Positions 11,990 through 24,019 of a stretch of 64,000 nucleotides of DNA are shown one piece after another; positions within the stretch are counted from its first letter, which is position 1, and each line of letters begins with the position of its first letter. This DNA is from Diabrotica undecimpunctata (Eukaryota > Arthropoda > Insecta > Coleoptera > Chrysomelidae): contig NC_092806.1 in NCBI RefSeq assembly GCF_040954645.1, positions 3,534,001 through 3,598,000 of the forward strand, written 5' to 3'. The position numbers were made by a program, and so were the translations under genes. Under the pieces are notes generated by a model. That model was not told where the DNA came from, searched no databases, and worked only from the letters and a program-made list of their open reading frames with translations.

Positions 11990-12205
11990 GTAACAAAATT
12001 CACACCTGTCTCTCTTTAAATTCTGTTCCTTTCTGCTAACCATCTGTTGCAATCTAACATCGTATGTGTCACAATGTCCAAGTGTCCACAGTATAGACAT
12101 TCATTTATGTCAGCCTTTCCGAACCTATAGAAATAGGCCCTAAAACACCCGTTTCCTCTAACCATCGTAAAAAGATCAAATACGAGCACACAAAGGACCA
12201 TTTGA
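11990..12205 (-). pseudogene. R1/jockey-type LINE C-terminal fragment
   Basis: Minus-strand frame 12016-12201 contains GNGCFRAYFYRFGKADINEC followed by LYCGHLDIVTHTMLDC and W..ER. That is the C-terminal zinc-knuckle-like motif of R1/jockey-clade LINE ORF2 (GHGcFxxYLxxxG..C..C...D...HtlfeCprW). Only this tail remains. Confidence 0.7.
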
Positions 12206-12600
12206 ATAGCAGGGAATAGTGCATAGCATACGCGAATGATGTGATACCAGGGAGAACGAAAAAATTACTAGAAAAAGTTTTCCAGAAATTTGAAGAAGAA
12301 GCGAAAAGATACGGATTAACAATAAACCAAATAAAAACGCAATATATGGAATTCGGGGAGTCAATCTGCTTACTACGCCCCTCACTCGTGACGTACCAGT
12401 ATCTTGTTTTACAGAAATACGAGAACCATCAAACGGCACTGAGGTCTCAATCTGCCTACTCCTTAGTGTCAAAATCTTCCTAGCATTACAAATAAAGAAG
12501 TACTGAAAGTGGATGGTAAAGAAACAGGACTAATTACTACTACACGAAGATTTAATGAAGATCTGTTGGGCGAAGGCAGAATTCTTAGTTGAAGAATCTA
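12206..12600 (+). pseudogene. RTE-like LINE fragment (YADD region)
   Basis: On the + strand the sequence 12229-12360 reads YANDV, GRTKKLLEKVFQKFEEEAKR and GLTINQIKTQYME. This corresponds to the YADD-containing palm region and thumb start of RTE-like reverse transcriptases, with YADD mutated to YAND. About 120 bp of unrelated sequence (12360-12480) follows, and then a short continuation (NKEVLKVDGKE). Heavily decayed. Confidence 0.6.
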
Positions 12601-12802
12601 CGTGATTGATATCAGTGCAAATAGATTGATTTGTTTAGAGCAGCAGGTTCAAAAATAAAAATAGACAATATGTCGGGTAGATAAAAACTTATACAAGGAG
12701 AGCCAGCGAATGGGTCCTGCTGGCCAGTTGAAATTTATAGGTATTTCCATGTAATTTAATGCTACGTATTTTATTTGACAATAATTTGTTTGTTTTTTGC
12801 AG

Positions 12803-12980
12803 ATGGAACTACCAGCTGTTTGGATTAAAGCCACTGTGTTTTCATTTAACAAATGTTCTACTTCACGCACTGGCCTCAGTACTATTTACAAGACTGTGTA
12901 TTCGTGTAGCTTCTTTACGACCTCCGTTCTCAGCTATTGCTGGATTAATTTTTGCAGTACACCCCATACACACGGAAGCG
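12803..12980 (+). CDS. TMTC1: TMTC coding exon 2
   Basis: Acceptor TTTTTTGCAG ends at 12802; donor GTATGT begins at 12981. The exon is 178 bp, enters with 1 base completing the split Arg codon and ends in phase 0. It encodes WNYQLFGLKPLCFHLTNVLL, a membrane helix, and the second hallmark of the family, FAVHPIHTEA. The VHPIHTEAV motif is a conserved luminal loop of TMTC proteins, continued by VTGIVGRADV in the next exon. No disruption. Confidence 0.92.
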
Positions 12981-13526
12981 GTATGTATACCATTATTATT
13001 TAACATAATAGTAGTGTAAAGTAAATATTTGGAATGTGGGACAAGTCGACGATCGATTTTTTCTTATAAACTATCAAGAAGGTAAGAATACAAATCGTCG
13101 ATGCAAGGTGGTACCCTCACCATTTGACTTACCTGGCTATAGCTGCCAAAATGCAGTGGCAAGAATTTTTCTAACAGTAATGTCCAATATAACGAAACAG
13201 TGGCGTTTCAATAAATAATTATCGTTTACTATAGGTAAATAAGACACAACATATAAAGTATTTTTGGAGCTGCTCACCATTGCATTTAAAACTAGCTCTA
13301 TAAATTGTTAATTGTAGTAAAAAAATTACAAATACTGTGAACCATCAAATTAAAAGGTTGGACGGACCAAAATCACGACGAACCAGGCACGTTGTGGACA
13401 TGGGGTGACAAATTATAAGGTCAAGTGGAGAATATTAATATATTGCAACAGTGACATGGCACATATTCCGACCACTATATATTAGATTCAATTTCATCAA
13501 TGAATCAATAAAATTCAACAATAAAC
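12981..13526. other. intron 2 proximal sequence
   Basis: No coding sequence or repeat recognised between the exon 2 donor and the hAT element at 13527. AT-rich. Confidence 0.35.
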
Positions 13527-13891
13527 CAGGGCTTCCCAAACTTATTCGTACTGTGACGCCCTTGGGACTTTGCTATTTTTTTGCGACGTCCCCTTAACCC
13601 AACCACCAATATTACTTACCAATTTTAGTACTAGCCTAGTAACAGGTTATAGTTATAACAAAACAAAAATACTATTTGAATATTTTTTTTTTATTAGAAA
13701 TTAAAAACGAAATCAAAACATAGGCACAAAAATGAAAAGGGATATTTATTTATGTAACTGGCTGGTTAATGTGAGAGATGTGCTTGCTTTTTTGAGTAGC
13801 ACAGCTGATGAAACTGGAGCTCCTGTTTGGAATTTTTTTTTCTCTTTGTTTTTTAAAAACTCTCATTGCTTTTTCTAAGTTTATGTTTGAC

Positions 13892-16237
13892 GGATTTTAC
13901 AAACACAAAAATATACATAAGTACACATGGACTCAAGAGACAAGAAAACTAAGATCCATTATTGACTACATTATCATGAACCACAAAAGCTCCATCAAAG
14001 TGAAAGACATCAGAGTGAAAAGAGGGGCAGAGTGTGGAACAGATCACAAACTTGTGGTGGCATGGATGGAATTCCCCTATATCTGGACAAAACAAAAACA
14101 TACATCGATTGTTACAACGGGAACGACAATAAACGAAAAGAGGCTCAAATTACATCTATTGCAGGAAGAATCAATAAAAGATTTATACAAAAGAAGACTA
14201 GACCAAAAACTAGAAGAATTCAGATATGACACGTTAGATGAAATGCATGAACACATAAAAACCTGCCTGATTTTAGCGGCCTTCGAAGCTCTTGGAGAAG
14301 ACGACCAAAGGAACACCCATCAGAATATCAAATTAAGGGAAGACACATTGAAATGCATAAAAGAAAAGAAAAAACTACACATAAAATACCTAAACACCAA
14401 AAAACAGGAAGACTTAGACCTATATAGAGCGAAAAACAGAGAGGTAAAGAAAAGAGTAACAAATGAAAAGAACGAACGATGGGAACAAGCATGCACAAAG
14501 ATAGAACGACATATCGGAGGAACGAGAAATTCAGAATCATGGCGAATATTAAAAGCACTTCAACGAAATAAGACAGAGAAAATCCAGATCGGCAAAATTA
14601 GTGAAAACGAGTGGCAAGAATACTACGTAGAACTACTTACAGAAAACCGTCCCCAATTTCAGGAAGAGAATATAGAACATGCAGGAAATGGGGCATACGA
14701 CCAGATAGAAATAAGCCTGGCAGAAGTTAAGAGAGCAATCAATCAAGACATTGAAGAACAAAAAAGCCAAAGGACCCGGAGGAATACCAAACGAACTAAT
14801 TAAAAACGGAACGGAAAAGTTATTCCGCATGCTACATAGAATGTTCGAAAGAGGACTAAATGGAGAAGAAATACCTGCGGAATGGACACAAGCATACATC
14901 ACATCCATACATAAGAAAGGAAACAGGAAAAAATGTGAAAACTATAGAGGAATTAGTATAATATCATCGGTAGGTAGACTTTACGGGAAAATTATTAAAG
15001 AAAAACTAGAAACTGAAATAATAGGAAAAATTGGAGAAGACCAAGCAGGGTTCACAGTAGGAAAATCATGCCTAGATCATACGTACACATTAGAACAACT
15101 GATAGAAAAGAAAATGGCAAAAGGTAGACCGGTCCATCTGGCCTTTGTTGATCTAAAGAAAGCATATGACTCAATACCTAGAGTCAAATTATGGGAAGCA
15201 ATGAATGATCTCGGAATCCGACAAACACTAATAAAAGCAGTTAAAGCACTATACAAAGAAAACAAAGTAGCTATTAAATGTGGAAATAAAGCCTACAATC
15301 CATTTAAGACGACAAAAGGACTTCTACAAGGCTGTGCTACGTCCCCTACTCTGTTTAAAATATTTTTGGAAAAGACACTCAAACCATGGAGGAGAAAGTG
15401 CGAAGGAATGGGCATACCAGTAAGAGACGAATACCTATACACCTTAAGTTTTGCTGACGATCAAGTAGTCATCGCACAAGATGAAGAAGATCTCAGCTTT
15501 ATGCTCAGAAAACTAGAAGAAGAATATAAAAACAACGGAATGGAAATAAACTTAGAGAAAACCGAATACCTAACAACAGAAAACAAGGATATGAGAAACC
15601 TAGAGATAGACGAGGGAAGATAAATAAATGGAACAGATAAATTCAAGTATTTAGGAACCATAATATCGAACCAGGGAACAACAGAAGGAAGATATAAACA
15701 ACAGACTGAGACAAACAAGAAACTGTATAAGACAACTAAACTCAGTGTTGTGGGATAAGAACATTACGATAAAGACAAAAAAGAGAATATATAACACCCT
15801 GACAAGAAGTATCCTGACATATGGGTCCGAAAACTGGACAATAAACAAGAGAAATAGAGGTAGAATAAGAGCAGTAGAAATGGAGTTCCTGAGGAGAAGC
15901 TGTAGACTTACAAAAAGAGACAGAATTGAAAACGCAGAGATTAAGCGGAGAATGGGAGTGCAATCAGACATAATCAACTATATAGAGGAGAAGAGACTAT
16001 CCTGGTACGGCCACGTCAGAAAAGCGGACAGAGGACGCTGGATAAACAAAATCACAGAATGGAGCCCGATTGGAAGAAGAAAGAGAGGAAGACCCCGAAG
16101 GTCATTCAGAGATGAAATCGACGAGGCTATGGAGAAAAGAACCCTGCGAGATGGAGACTGGAATGACAGGGAAAATTGGAGAAAACGGTTGAGTGAAGGA
16201 AGACAGTGAAAACTGTGGAAATCCTTAGTAGTAGTAG
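13892..16237 (+). mobile_element. LINE A, 5'-truncated, near-complete reverse transcriptase
   Basis: 2.35-kb insertion with a perfect 10-bp duplication TATGTTTGAC (13882-13891 and 16238-16247) and a (GTA)n 3' tail. It begins in the apurinic-like endonuclease (IHKYTWTQETRKLRSIIDYI, GTDHKLV). It then carries the RT: GPGGIPNELIKNG, NYRGISI, FVDLKKAYDSI (motif A), LLQGCATSP, SFADDQVV (catalytic FADD at 15449-15460), and a C-terminal tail RLSWYGHVRK with GRRKRGRPRRS. Frame changes near 14760 and 15625-15745 split the ORF into three parts (13892-14803, 14751-15623, 15745-16209). Otherwise it is unusually readable, so insertion is fairly young. Confidence 0.9.
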
Positions 16238-16247
16238 TATGTTTGAC

Positions 16248-17338
16248 CTGAACTTGTTTTTAATTACTGCAACTGCAGAAAAGCCCGTTTCGCACAAGTA
16301 CAAAGTCGCAAATGGTAATAAAACCTTTAATGCCGCAGTGCTGATGGGGTGATATTCATAAGAAAGTGAGCTCCAAAATTCAAACAGTTCATCCTTGTTG
16401 TATTGAAGTTTTAGACTGGAATCACAGGACAATTCTATTAGTTGTTCTTCTTCCTCTGTTAATAGTGTCGATGGCGTGGATGACAGAAGAGGGTTTCTGA
16501 TCTTGTCAAATTGCTCTATATCTTTGGGAAAATATTTCTCAGTGTTCGCTCAATGATAACATGTATTGAGTAAATATATTTTTTTAAGAGAAATCCTGGA
16601 TTTCTACCGATTTTTCTTGTAGAATACCTTGTAAAGCAGGGAAACTTCTAATTTTCTTGTCCATAAGAGCAACTTTTTCTCAAACCCAGTAATTTTATCT
16701 GCCAATTGCAGGATATGAGTATTGTTTCCCTGCAAAGACTTATTCAGATCATTTAATTTGTTAAATATGTTACAAAGATATACTAATTTTATTAAAAAAC
16801 TCTGAACTAATAAAGTTTTGAGCATCATCATGTGATTCTGTATGTAGATACGTATAAAATTCATTTATACAAGTGCGAGTACGTTGCCTTTGGACAGCCA
16901 AAGAGAGTTGCAATAATAAATTAAAGAGGTGTGCTCGGCCCCTATTTCTTCACAAAGTTTATGGAAAAGTCTTGATTTCACGGGTCGTGTTTTAATGTAG
17001 TTCACCACTTTAATAATGCTATCCATCACAACACTTAATTCAGATGTAACGTTCTTTGCTGCTAAGTCCTCTCTATGTATGACACAATGTGTCCATTTTA
17101 CACTTCGAGTCTTGGTGCGCACAAAGGTACACACGCCTACTGTGTATCCGTACACACGCCTACACAGTTTTCCCAGTTAATAGTATTTTCAGTCATATAT
17201 GAGTTTAAAATCTCGAATAAATCAGTAGCTTTACAACTTTCACATATTTTTCTGCAAAATAACAAATCCTCACATATATTTATTTCTTGTATGTACCGTA
17301 CATAACATATCAATTGAGCGTCATCATTACTATCAGTC
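16248..17338 (-). pseudogene. hAT transposase, central and C-terminal part
   Basis: Minus-strand transposase of the host hAT. From 17338 it reads EINICEDLLFC, ENTINWENCVGVCTDG (catalytic-domain motif around a conserved Asp), VKWTHCVIHREDLAAKNV, then FHKLCEEIGAEH, then a region with KITGFEKKLLLWTRK, and near 16330-16410 the C-terminal ATLYLCETGFSAVAVIKNKF dimerisation segment. Frame changes and stops occur (for example near 16600 and 17160). The N-terminal part continues beyond LINE B at 19438-19690 (LFAIQLDDVTDSNDDAQ). Broken by insertions and point decay. Confidence 0.8.
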
Positions 17339-19424
17339 TACAGTTTGGCGCCATGGAATAATTTAAACTTTACAGAAATTAGGTATACAAGGAAATATGC
17401 TAAACTTCATCGCTAACTTTTTAAAAAACCGAAGCTTTCAAGTAAAAGTAGATGATTTCATTTCTAAAACAAGAATACAGGAACATGGAACCACTCAAGG
17501 ATCATCTATTAGTGTTACTCTTTTTCTTATTGCTATTAAAACTATTTTGGAAAACGATTCTCCACCAGTAAAGAGTAGGCTATACGCAGATGATTTCATA
17601 ATTTATCGTAAAGAAAGAAACATAGAACTAATTAAACAAACCTTACAAGATACTATTTCTGCATTAGAAAAATGGTCAATGAAATCTGGAATGAAATTTT
17701 GTTCCAACATAAGTAAATGTATCCATTTCACCAGAAATCGCAATGTTAGTAGTCCAGAACTTACAATCTTTAATACAAAAATAGAATATTTGGATTATAT
17801 CAAATTCCTTGGAATTAATTTTGACAAACCTTTTAATTTTAAGCAACATATTTATCATCTTAAAACATCTTGTCAACAATATTTGAACATAATGAAAGTT
17901 CTATCTTCTAAAAATTGGGGATGTGATCAAGATATCTTATTGACAGTATATAAAAGCCTTATTAGATCTAAAGTCGATTACGGTTCAATAGTGTATGAGT
18001 CTACTAGTCAATCACTTTTAAAAGAGTTGCAAACAATCCAAAATGCTGCTGTAAGAATAGCTTAAGGAACTTTTTTTAGCACACCTACAGATAGCTTACT
18101 ATGTTTAGTAGGAGAAATACCTCTGGAATTAAGAAGACAATATCTTAGCCTAGCATATGCGGCAAACGTTTCAGCAAATATTGAAAATCCCGTCAGAAAC
18201 AATGTCTTTGCTTCTCGTTTCCACACAACATATCTTAACAAAAAAAAAGATCTAAACCCCCTTTTTATGAAAGACTTAATAGATACATGACCAGAAATAA
18301 TATTGTCTTCCCTAAAATATACCAAACCACGCTTCTCCTCCTTGGATGGTCAGAAAACCCTTCCTAGACTTAAGTTTAACAAAGACTAGTAATCAACTTA
18401 ATGCTTCCTCTATGGTTAAACAATTTTACAGTAAGATTGATAAGTACCAGAATTACTAACATATTTATACTGATGCCTCCAAATCAGAAAAAGGAGTGGG
18501 ATACACTGCTTTATACATAATCTCAAATTTTAGCACAGTATATACACGAGAACTATTCGCAATCTACAAAGCATAATAATATGCACTGAACGCCAACTTA
18601 AAAAGGTGCCTAATAATAACAGATTCCTTAAGTTCCATGAGTAGTTTACTCACCATTTACCTCTAACTCATTTACCTTTAACTCATCCATTGCTGCGACT
18701 GATAAAGAACCATTTATACCAACTTCAGCAAAAGAATGCGATTGTAAAATTTATGTAGATTCCGTCAGATATAGGTATATATGGTAATGAAAGAGTATAT
18801 GCTGCCGCATATATTCACAACAACGAAGACTTGATAGAATCTACCTATAAGAAAGATTTTCATCACTGGATTAACTCGACATTGAAAGAACGGTGGCTTC
18901 AAGAATGGAATCAATCTCAACAAAAACTACGAGACATAAAAACAACAGTTACAAGATGGAAGAATATGTGTAGGAACAGGAAAGACCAAATTATAATAAA
19001 CAGACTGAGATTAGGACATACACGCTTAACACATGAATACCATATTACTAAAAGTGTTCATCCAATGTGCGGTAAATGTTTTAACAGTTTAAGTGTCCAA
19101 CGTTGCTTAATCGAATGCCTTGCATATTCAAATGAAAGGAAAAAGTCTAAGAGTGTCTAGAAGAAAACTGTGTATATTCGTCTGTTTTAAGTTTTCTAAA
19201 ATCAATAGCAATATACAACCAAATTTAAACATCAGTGCATCTACAAATAAATGTGTAATCTTCTATTAACCAATGTACTTGATTTAACTTAGATTTGTGT
19301 ATGTTAAAATCTATGAATGTCGAAATCTGTATATATTATATATCCAAAAAGGTAAAAAAATTGTAACACCAAGCGGCGCTAATAACCACTTAGGTTGATG
19401 CGCCTTAATTGCAAATAAAAAAAA
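17339..19424 (+). mobile_element. LINE B (I/Nimb-like) with RNase H, 5'-truncated
   Basis: Insertion with a perfect 13-bp duplication ATTACTATCAGTC (17326-17338 and 19425-19437) and an A-rich 3' end. The open frame 17397-18065 carries the RT core (GTTQGSSISVTLFL; catalytic YADD at 17583-17594) and the thumb (FLGINFDKPFNFKQHI). After a frame change near 18062, about 18460-18640 spells an RNase H start (YTDASKSEKGVGYTAL, RELFAIYKA, ITDSLSSM). 18831-19160 ends with LRLGHTRLTHEYHITK and C..C. An RT-RNase H order with the RLRxGHTRLTH ending is typical of I/Nimb-type LINEs. Confidence 0.85.
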
Positions 19425-19437
19425 ATTACTATCAGTC

Positions 19438-19697
19438 ACGTCGTCCAGTTGAATGGCAAATAAAGCTGAAGTTTCCCCATAATTTGCTTAATAATATCTT
19501 CTGCCGTGTCGTAATACGGCGACTAACAATGTTGTTTGAAAGAGGTACATTTTTTATTTCTTTAGCTGCCGATTCTCCAATCATCACTGTTACCATATTA
19601 ACCGCTGCAGGTAAGATCAGTTTCTCAGGGATCGTATGTGGTTTTTACATTTGGCAACACGGTAAGCTACCATGTAAGAGGCGAGCAATGCTTTGAT
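19438..19697 (-). pseudogene. hAT transposase N-proximal fragment
   Basis: Continuation of the hAT transposase interrupted by LINE B. On the minus strand it contains residues equivalent to LFAIQLDDVTDSNDDAQLIC, with the LDxxTD motif that provides an acidic catalytic residue in ZBED5-like proteins. Stops further upstream show decay. The BED zinc finger is not recognisable. Confidence 0.7.
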
Positions 19698-20293
19698 CAT
19701 CGAGTTAGAATCTATGGAGAGGGCATCACGTGACTAAAAACGACCTCACTTCGGCCATATTGTTTTGCCACTTTTGACAGATCGTATATGTTTATTTACG
19801 TTTGTTATTTTTCGAATATTTTTAGTTTTATAATACTTTTATAGAAACTGTAATAATATATTGTGATAGTGCATAATAATGGTTTCTTGTTTTCAACGTA
19901 GTTGCAGTGGCAGAAGCAATATTAATAAAAAATCTTCAGGAATAACGTTCTACAGGTTAGTATACAAATATGTAAACAAAGGAATGGCCCGTACTTCAGA
20001 GAATAAATTAATAGTATTTGACTGTATTAATTTATCTTTATGTATAATATATCGTGTTTTTTGTGTTTACCGCGGGATAAATAAATCATAGTTTATTAAA
20101 AATGTATTGCACTTTGTAGATTATGATTAAATCTCCTGAATAATTACTCATATTTTTATAGTAGTTTTAATATTATTGAGTCCGGCCATGATCCCACCGC
20201 CATATTGGTTTCACAGTTAGCCACGCCTACCTACGCCGTTTTTAATACACACGTTAATATGCTCATAGCTTCTCCATAGATTCTAACTCGATG
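19698..20293 (+). mobile_element. P-element-like non-autonomous transposon (596 bp)
   Basis: Exact 23-bp terminal inverted repeats start CATCGAGTTAGA at 19698 and end TCTAACTCGATG at 20293. A perfect 8-bp duplication GCTTTGAT occurs at 19690-19697 and 20294-20301. P superfamily elements make 8-bp duplications and start with CA. An internal ORF starting at 19879 looks like the first THAP exon of a P transposase, followed by a GTTAGT donor. The rest of the transposase is missing, so this is an internal-deletion derivative. Confidence 0.8.
19879..19955 (+). pseudogene. THAP-domain first exon remnant
   Basis: ATG at 19879 encodes MVSCFQRSCSGRSN followed by GITFYR. THAP fingers (C2CH) start M-x-x-C-x4-C and carry a GITFHxFP-like motif before the first long loop. 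The exon stops at TACAG|GTTAGT (19955/19956), matching the usual position of the first intron in THAP genes and P-element homologues. The C-terminal CxxH half is absent, so no full finger can be made from this copy. Confidence 0.6.
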
Positions 20294-20301
20294 GCTTTGA
20301 T

Positions 20302-20787
20302 AGAATTGATAGTCTTGAAACCAAAGCCGTGGTCTGATGTTACTGCTCTCGAGTGATTTTTTACTTCGTTTTCTATTCTTTTGAATATAAATATCCATTA
20401 TTAATAGCAGAAAACTACACGTGCGTAATAAAACAAAACAAAAGCTTGACTAACTAAATGACAACAAACACGCGTGACAGTAGAGAACACGGGGGAGGGG
20501 AGCCGACCAGCGAAACAGAATGCGCCCTGGGCTCACTCGAGTCCAGTGTTGCTAATGTCCGTATAATTATCCGATTTTCGGATAATTTCGTGAACCATCG
20601 GATAATTTTTGGATTTAACCATTTTTTGAATAATTTCGGATACTTCAAAGGTCTATCGACTTGATGTTATATTTTTTATTTAATTTATATTTTATATTCA
20701 TTTAAATTCAAATAAATATATTTTCTATATTAAAGCCCGCGCTGACATGCGACGCCCGTGAGACAACGCACAGTTTAGGAAGCCCTG
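20302..20787. other. 5' end of hAT 13527-20787
   Basis: Non-coding terminal part of the hAT. It holds a GC-richer segment (about 20470-20540) and a stretch 20560-20645 with repeated CGGATAATTT units. The 68-codon ORF here is low complexity and not supported. Confidence 0.4.
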
Positions 20788-21627
20788 CAATAAACTATAA
20801 AAATTAATATAATTAATGTAAAATAAATATTTTTGTAATAATCATTGGTGCTAACATAACCGCAATACGTTGGTGTGCCTTGAAAGCAAATAATTTGTCT
20901 TAGAACTTTCACGTACGTACGTTATATACACAAACCCCTCCGTTTAAGGCAAATATTCCCGCCCATGGTTCCAAATATTCTTAACTTTTACAGATGGTAT
21001 GTACAAATAAAGGAATTGGGACCCAATTCCTCATTGACACTCCACTTAACGTTCGCAGGGTAGATTATACTCCTGTCTTCTCAGGAATATTTAAAGACAT
21101 TGCTTCGGGACGTGCAAGTCATTCTGTTGGAATAAATGTCCTGACAAGAAACACTTTTACAAGTAAATGTATTACTCCGGAGTGAGGTAGCTGTTTTACC
21201 GGGAATGATATAATGCTAAACGTTTCTTTTCTACTTTGATGTAAAACGATATTATCTAGATTACTTAGAAAGGAATTTTAACAAATGTAGATTAGAAAAT
21301 ACGTTTTTTTTATTCAGAAATAATTACGAGAAATTGCAATGAATATAAAAATGTATAGAACAAAGAAAAGTTAATTTTAGGAATGTTTATTTTATACTAA
21401 CAGACTAAATTTCTATGAAAAAATATTGAAATATTTGGAGCAATAATTTTCTAGAAGCTTTTTTCCACCGTGACACGAACAGTTCAACTGATCAAATAAA
21501 AAACAATATTTATGTTGATCCTTTGGGTTGGTAGCAGCAATTGACAACTTAAAATCCTATGAAATGGATACACTTAATATCTCCAAAAATAGTGATATTT
21601 TACACAAAAAAATGTTAATTATCGTCA
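20788..21627. other. intron 2 sequence, nothing recognised
   Basis: AT-rich. Short open frames (for example 20994-21185) have no recognisable motif. Begins with the second copy of the hAT target duplication. Confidence 0.3.
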
Positions 21628-23733
21628 AAGGCTATAGCGGGATAAGATGGTCAAAAGTGCCCCCGCACCGATCAGCACTGCGACTTGTGCTTTCAATAAA
21701 GTATATAAACATGACTTCATACAAATTTTTAGCTTTCCAGAGCCCATAGAACCTCTTAAATCTAAAAAAGAAGCTTTTTTTGACTTTATTTTTTTCTAGA
21801 CGCAATTTTGCTTTAAAAAATCTGAAAAAATTCATGAAGATCTACCTTTTGAATACAAAATAGCCTATTTTTTTTTTAATTTTTATATTGAAAATTAAGC
21901 TGCAGAAACATTATTGAAATTTTCAATAATTTCTTAGGTTATGTTTATGATTTTTGGCTTAGTTTTAAATACTAATTTTTTATGTGCTTTTTTTGTTCTT
22001 TTAAATGGCCAAGGCAGAATTTTCAATTTCTTAGCGGAAAGCATCAAAAATCAAAAAAACCGTTTTTTTACCAATTTATTTGCACATAACCTCAAAACTC
22101 AGTTGATAATTGAACATTTTTTTCTCCACATTATCACATTCTTTTGTAAAAGTCCCCATTTAACCCTTTTATAAAGTTAGAATTCGAAAATACCACGTTT
22201 TTATCCTTTTCGCACTTTTTTTACCTTACCTCAAAATCAAATAGTTAGATGTATGCTTTTCCATCAATTTTCTTACGGGCTATGAATTATCATTGTTAAA
22301 ATAATTATTATTTTTACCTTAAAAATTTTAAAATTGCGAAAAAAATCGTGTTTTTTTAATATATTCCCACTTTATTGGCCCATAACCGTAAAATCTGGTA
22401 GCTAAATGATCGAATTTTCGCGTATTTTTGATCGCACCCTTTAATTTTGTTATTCCACTTGTCTTTTTTTCTTAAATAGTCAAAACTTGATAAAAACCTA
22501 TAGCTCTATGATTGAATCTTCCTTAACAATTGTTTTTATCGCTTTTAATCGCATATCACCTTTTGGTGCGCAAGCCTTAGCTGATAATCCATATTGCCTA
22601 CATATTATAGTCTAGTGCCAAATGTTTATCAAAATAAATAAGGTACTAGATAATGATAGAGCACGCCTATGAGATATATCATTCCTTTGTCTTAAAATCC
22701 GTTGCGAGTTAATTAAGGTTGATTTGTGAAAGTTAAATTGTGCTTACTTACTAATATAAATTGCAGTAAGTATAAGGCGCTACCCTAGCCTATGTTAGAG
22801 CATGTAATTATATATTGTTTTTGTTAACACCAGATCAAGAATTTTAGTTTTAGTGTTTGAATAGTGATCAAAATAATGATGGGTTACAGGAGATAATAAT
22901 AAATTTTGACTATTGAAGAAAAAAAAGACAAGTGGTATAACAAAATTTGAAGGGTGTGATCAAAAATACGAGGAAATTCGATCATTTAGCTACTAGATTT
23001 TAAGGTTATGAGCAATAAAGTGGGAAAATATTAGAAAAACACGATTTTTTTAGCAAGTTGAGAATTTGTAAGTAAAAAATGATTATTTTAACAATGATGA
23101 TTTATAGCCCGTAAGAAAATAGATGGAAAAGCGTACATTTAACTATTTGATTTTGAAGTAAGGTAAAAAAAAGTGCGAAAAGGATAAAAACGTGGTATTT
23201 TCGAATTCTAACTTTATAAAAGGGTTAAATGGGGACTTTTACAAAAGAATGTGATAATGTGGAGAAAAAAATGTTCAATTATCAACTGAGTTTTGAGGTT
23301 ATGTGCAAATAAATTGGTAAAAAAACGGTTTTTTTGATTTTTTGATGCTTTCCGCTAAGAAATTGAAAATTCTGCCTTGGCCATTTAAAAGAACAAAAAC
23401 CAAAAATCATAAACATAACCTAAGAAATTATTGAAAATTTCAATAATGTTTCCGCAGCTTAATTTTCAATATAAAAATTAAAAAAAAAATTAGGCTATTT
23501 TATATTCAAAAGGTAGATCTTCATGAATTTTTTCAGATTTTTTAAAGCAAAATTGCGTCCAGAAAAAAATTAAGTCGAAAAAAGCTTCTTTTTTAGATTT
23601 AAGAGGTTCTATGGGCTCTGGGAAGCTAAAAATTTGCATGAAGTCATGTTTTTATATGCTTTATCGAAAGCATAAGTCGCGGTGCTGATCGGTGCGGGGG
23701 CACTTTTGACCATTTTATCCCGCTATAGCCTTT
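21628..23733. repeat. 2.1-kb foldback with about 0.85-kb inverted arms
   Basis: The left arm (about 21628-22490) and right arm (about 22905-23733) are reverse complements with modest divergence. Examples are AAAGGCTATAGCGGGATAA at the outer left against its complement at 23715-23733; CCCCGCACCGATCAGCAC against GTGCTGATCGGTGCGGGG; and ACCACGTTTTTATCC against its complement at about 23177. The spacer is about 410 bp. Arms are AT-rich and non-coding. The structure fits a foldback or large MITE. I find no convincing target duplication. Confidence 0.8.
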
Positions 23734-24019
23734 ATTTGGAAAAAAAACCAAAGAGTATAAAAATATTTCAATTTCAATAAATAATAAAAATCATAATTAG
23801 CCCACAGAAACGGCCAATATCACGTAGGCTTATACATGTAGGGCGGTTAAGATGAAGTAAGTTTATTAGTAAAATGACAGTTGTAGGTGTGAATGATATA
23901 TGCAGTGAACAAACAAAGTACTTAGGCTAAGGAGTAAAAAATGGACCTTGCAGCTCTATAACAAGTGCTAAAATCTGCGAATATCCAAAAGCATGAAGAA
24001 TATCAAAAAAAATAAATAA

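Larger units (their letters stand above)
3850..12802 (+). other. TMTC intron 1
   Basis: GTAAGT donor at 3850 and TTTTTTGCAG acceptor ending at 12802. The 8.95-kb intron is filled with nested and decayed transposons described individually: MITE/hAT/LINE stack, jockey-like LINE, Penelope-like relic and two LINE fragments. Confidence 0.85.
13527..20787 (-). mobile_element. hAT transposon carrying three later insertions
   Basis: Inverted ends CAGGGCTTCCCAAACT (13527-13542) and AGTTTAGGAAGCCCTG (20772-20787) are flanked by a perfect 8-bp duplication CAATAAAC (13519-13526 and 20788-20795). The 7.26 kb includes LINE A (13892-16237), LINE B (17339-19424) and a P-like MITE (19698-20293). Removing them with their duplications leaves about 2.2 kb, a normal hAT size. 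The transposase reads on the minus strand and belongs to the ZBED5-like group, related to but distinct from the hAT at 4330. Confidence 0.9.

Noticed and set aside
20458..20664. 68-codon ORF at the end of the hAT
   Set aside because: Contains repeated CGGATAATTT DNA units, so the frame is a by-product of a simple repeat.
21941..22174. 77-codon Phe-rich ORF
   Set aside because: Lies in the AT-rich arm of the foldback; poly-T translation gives Phe/Leu-rich nonsense.
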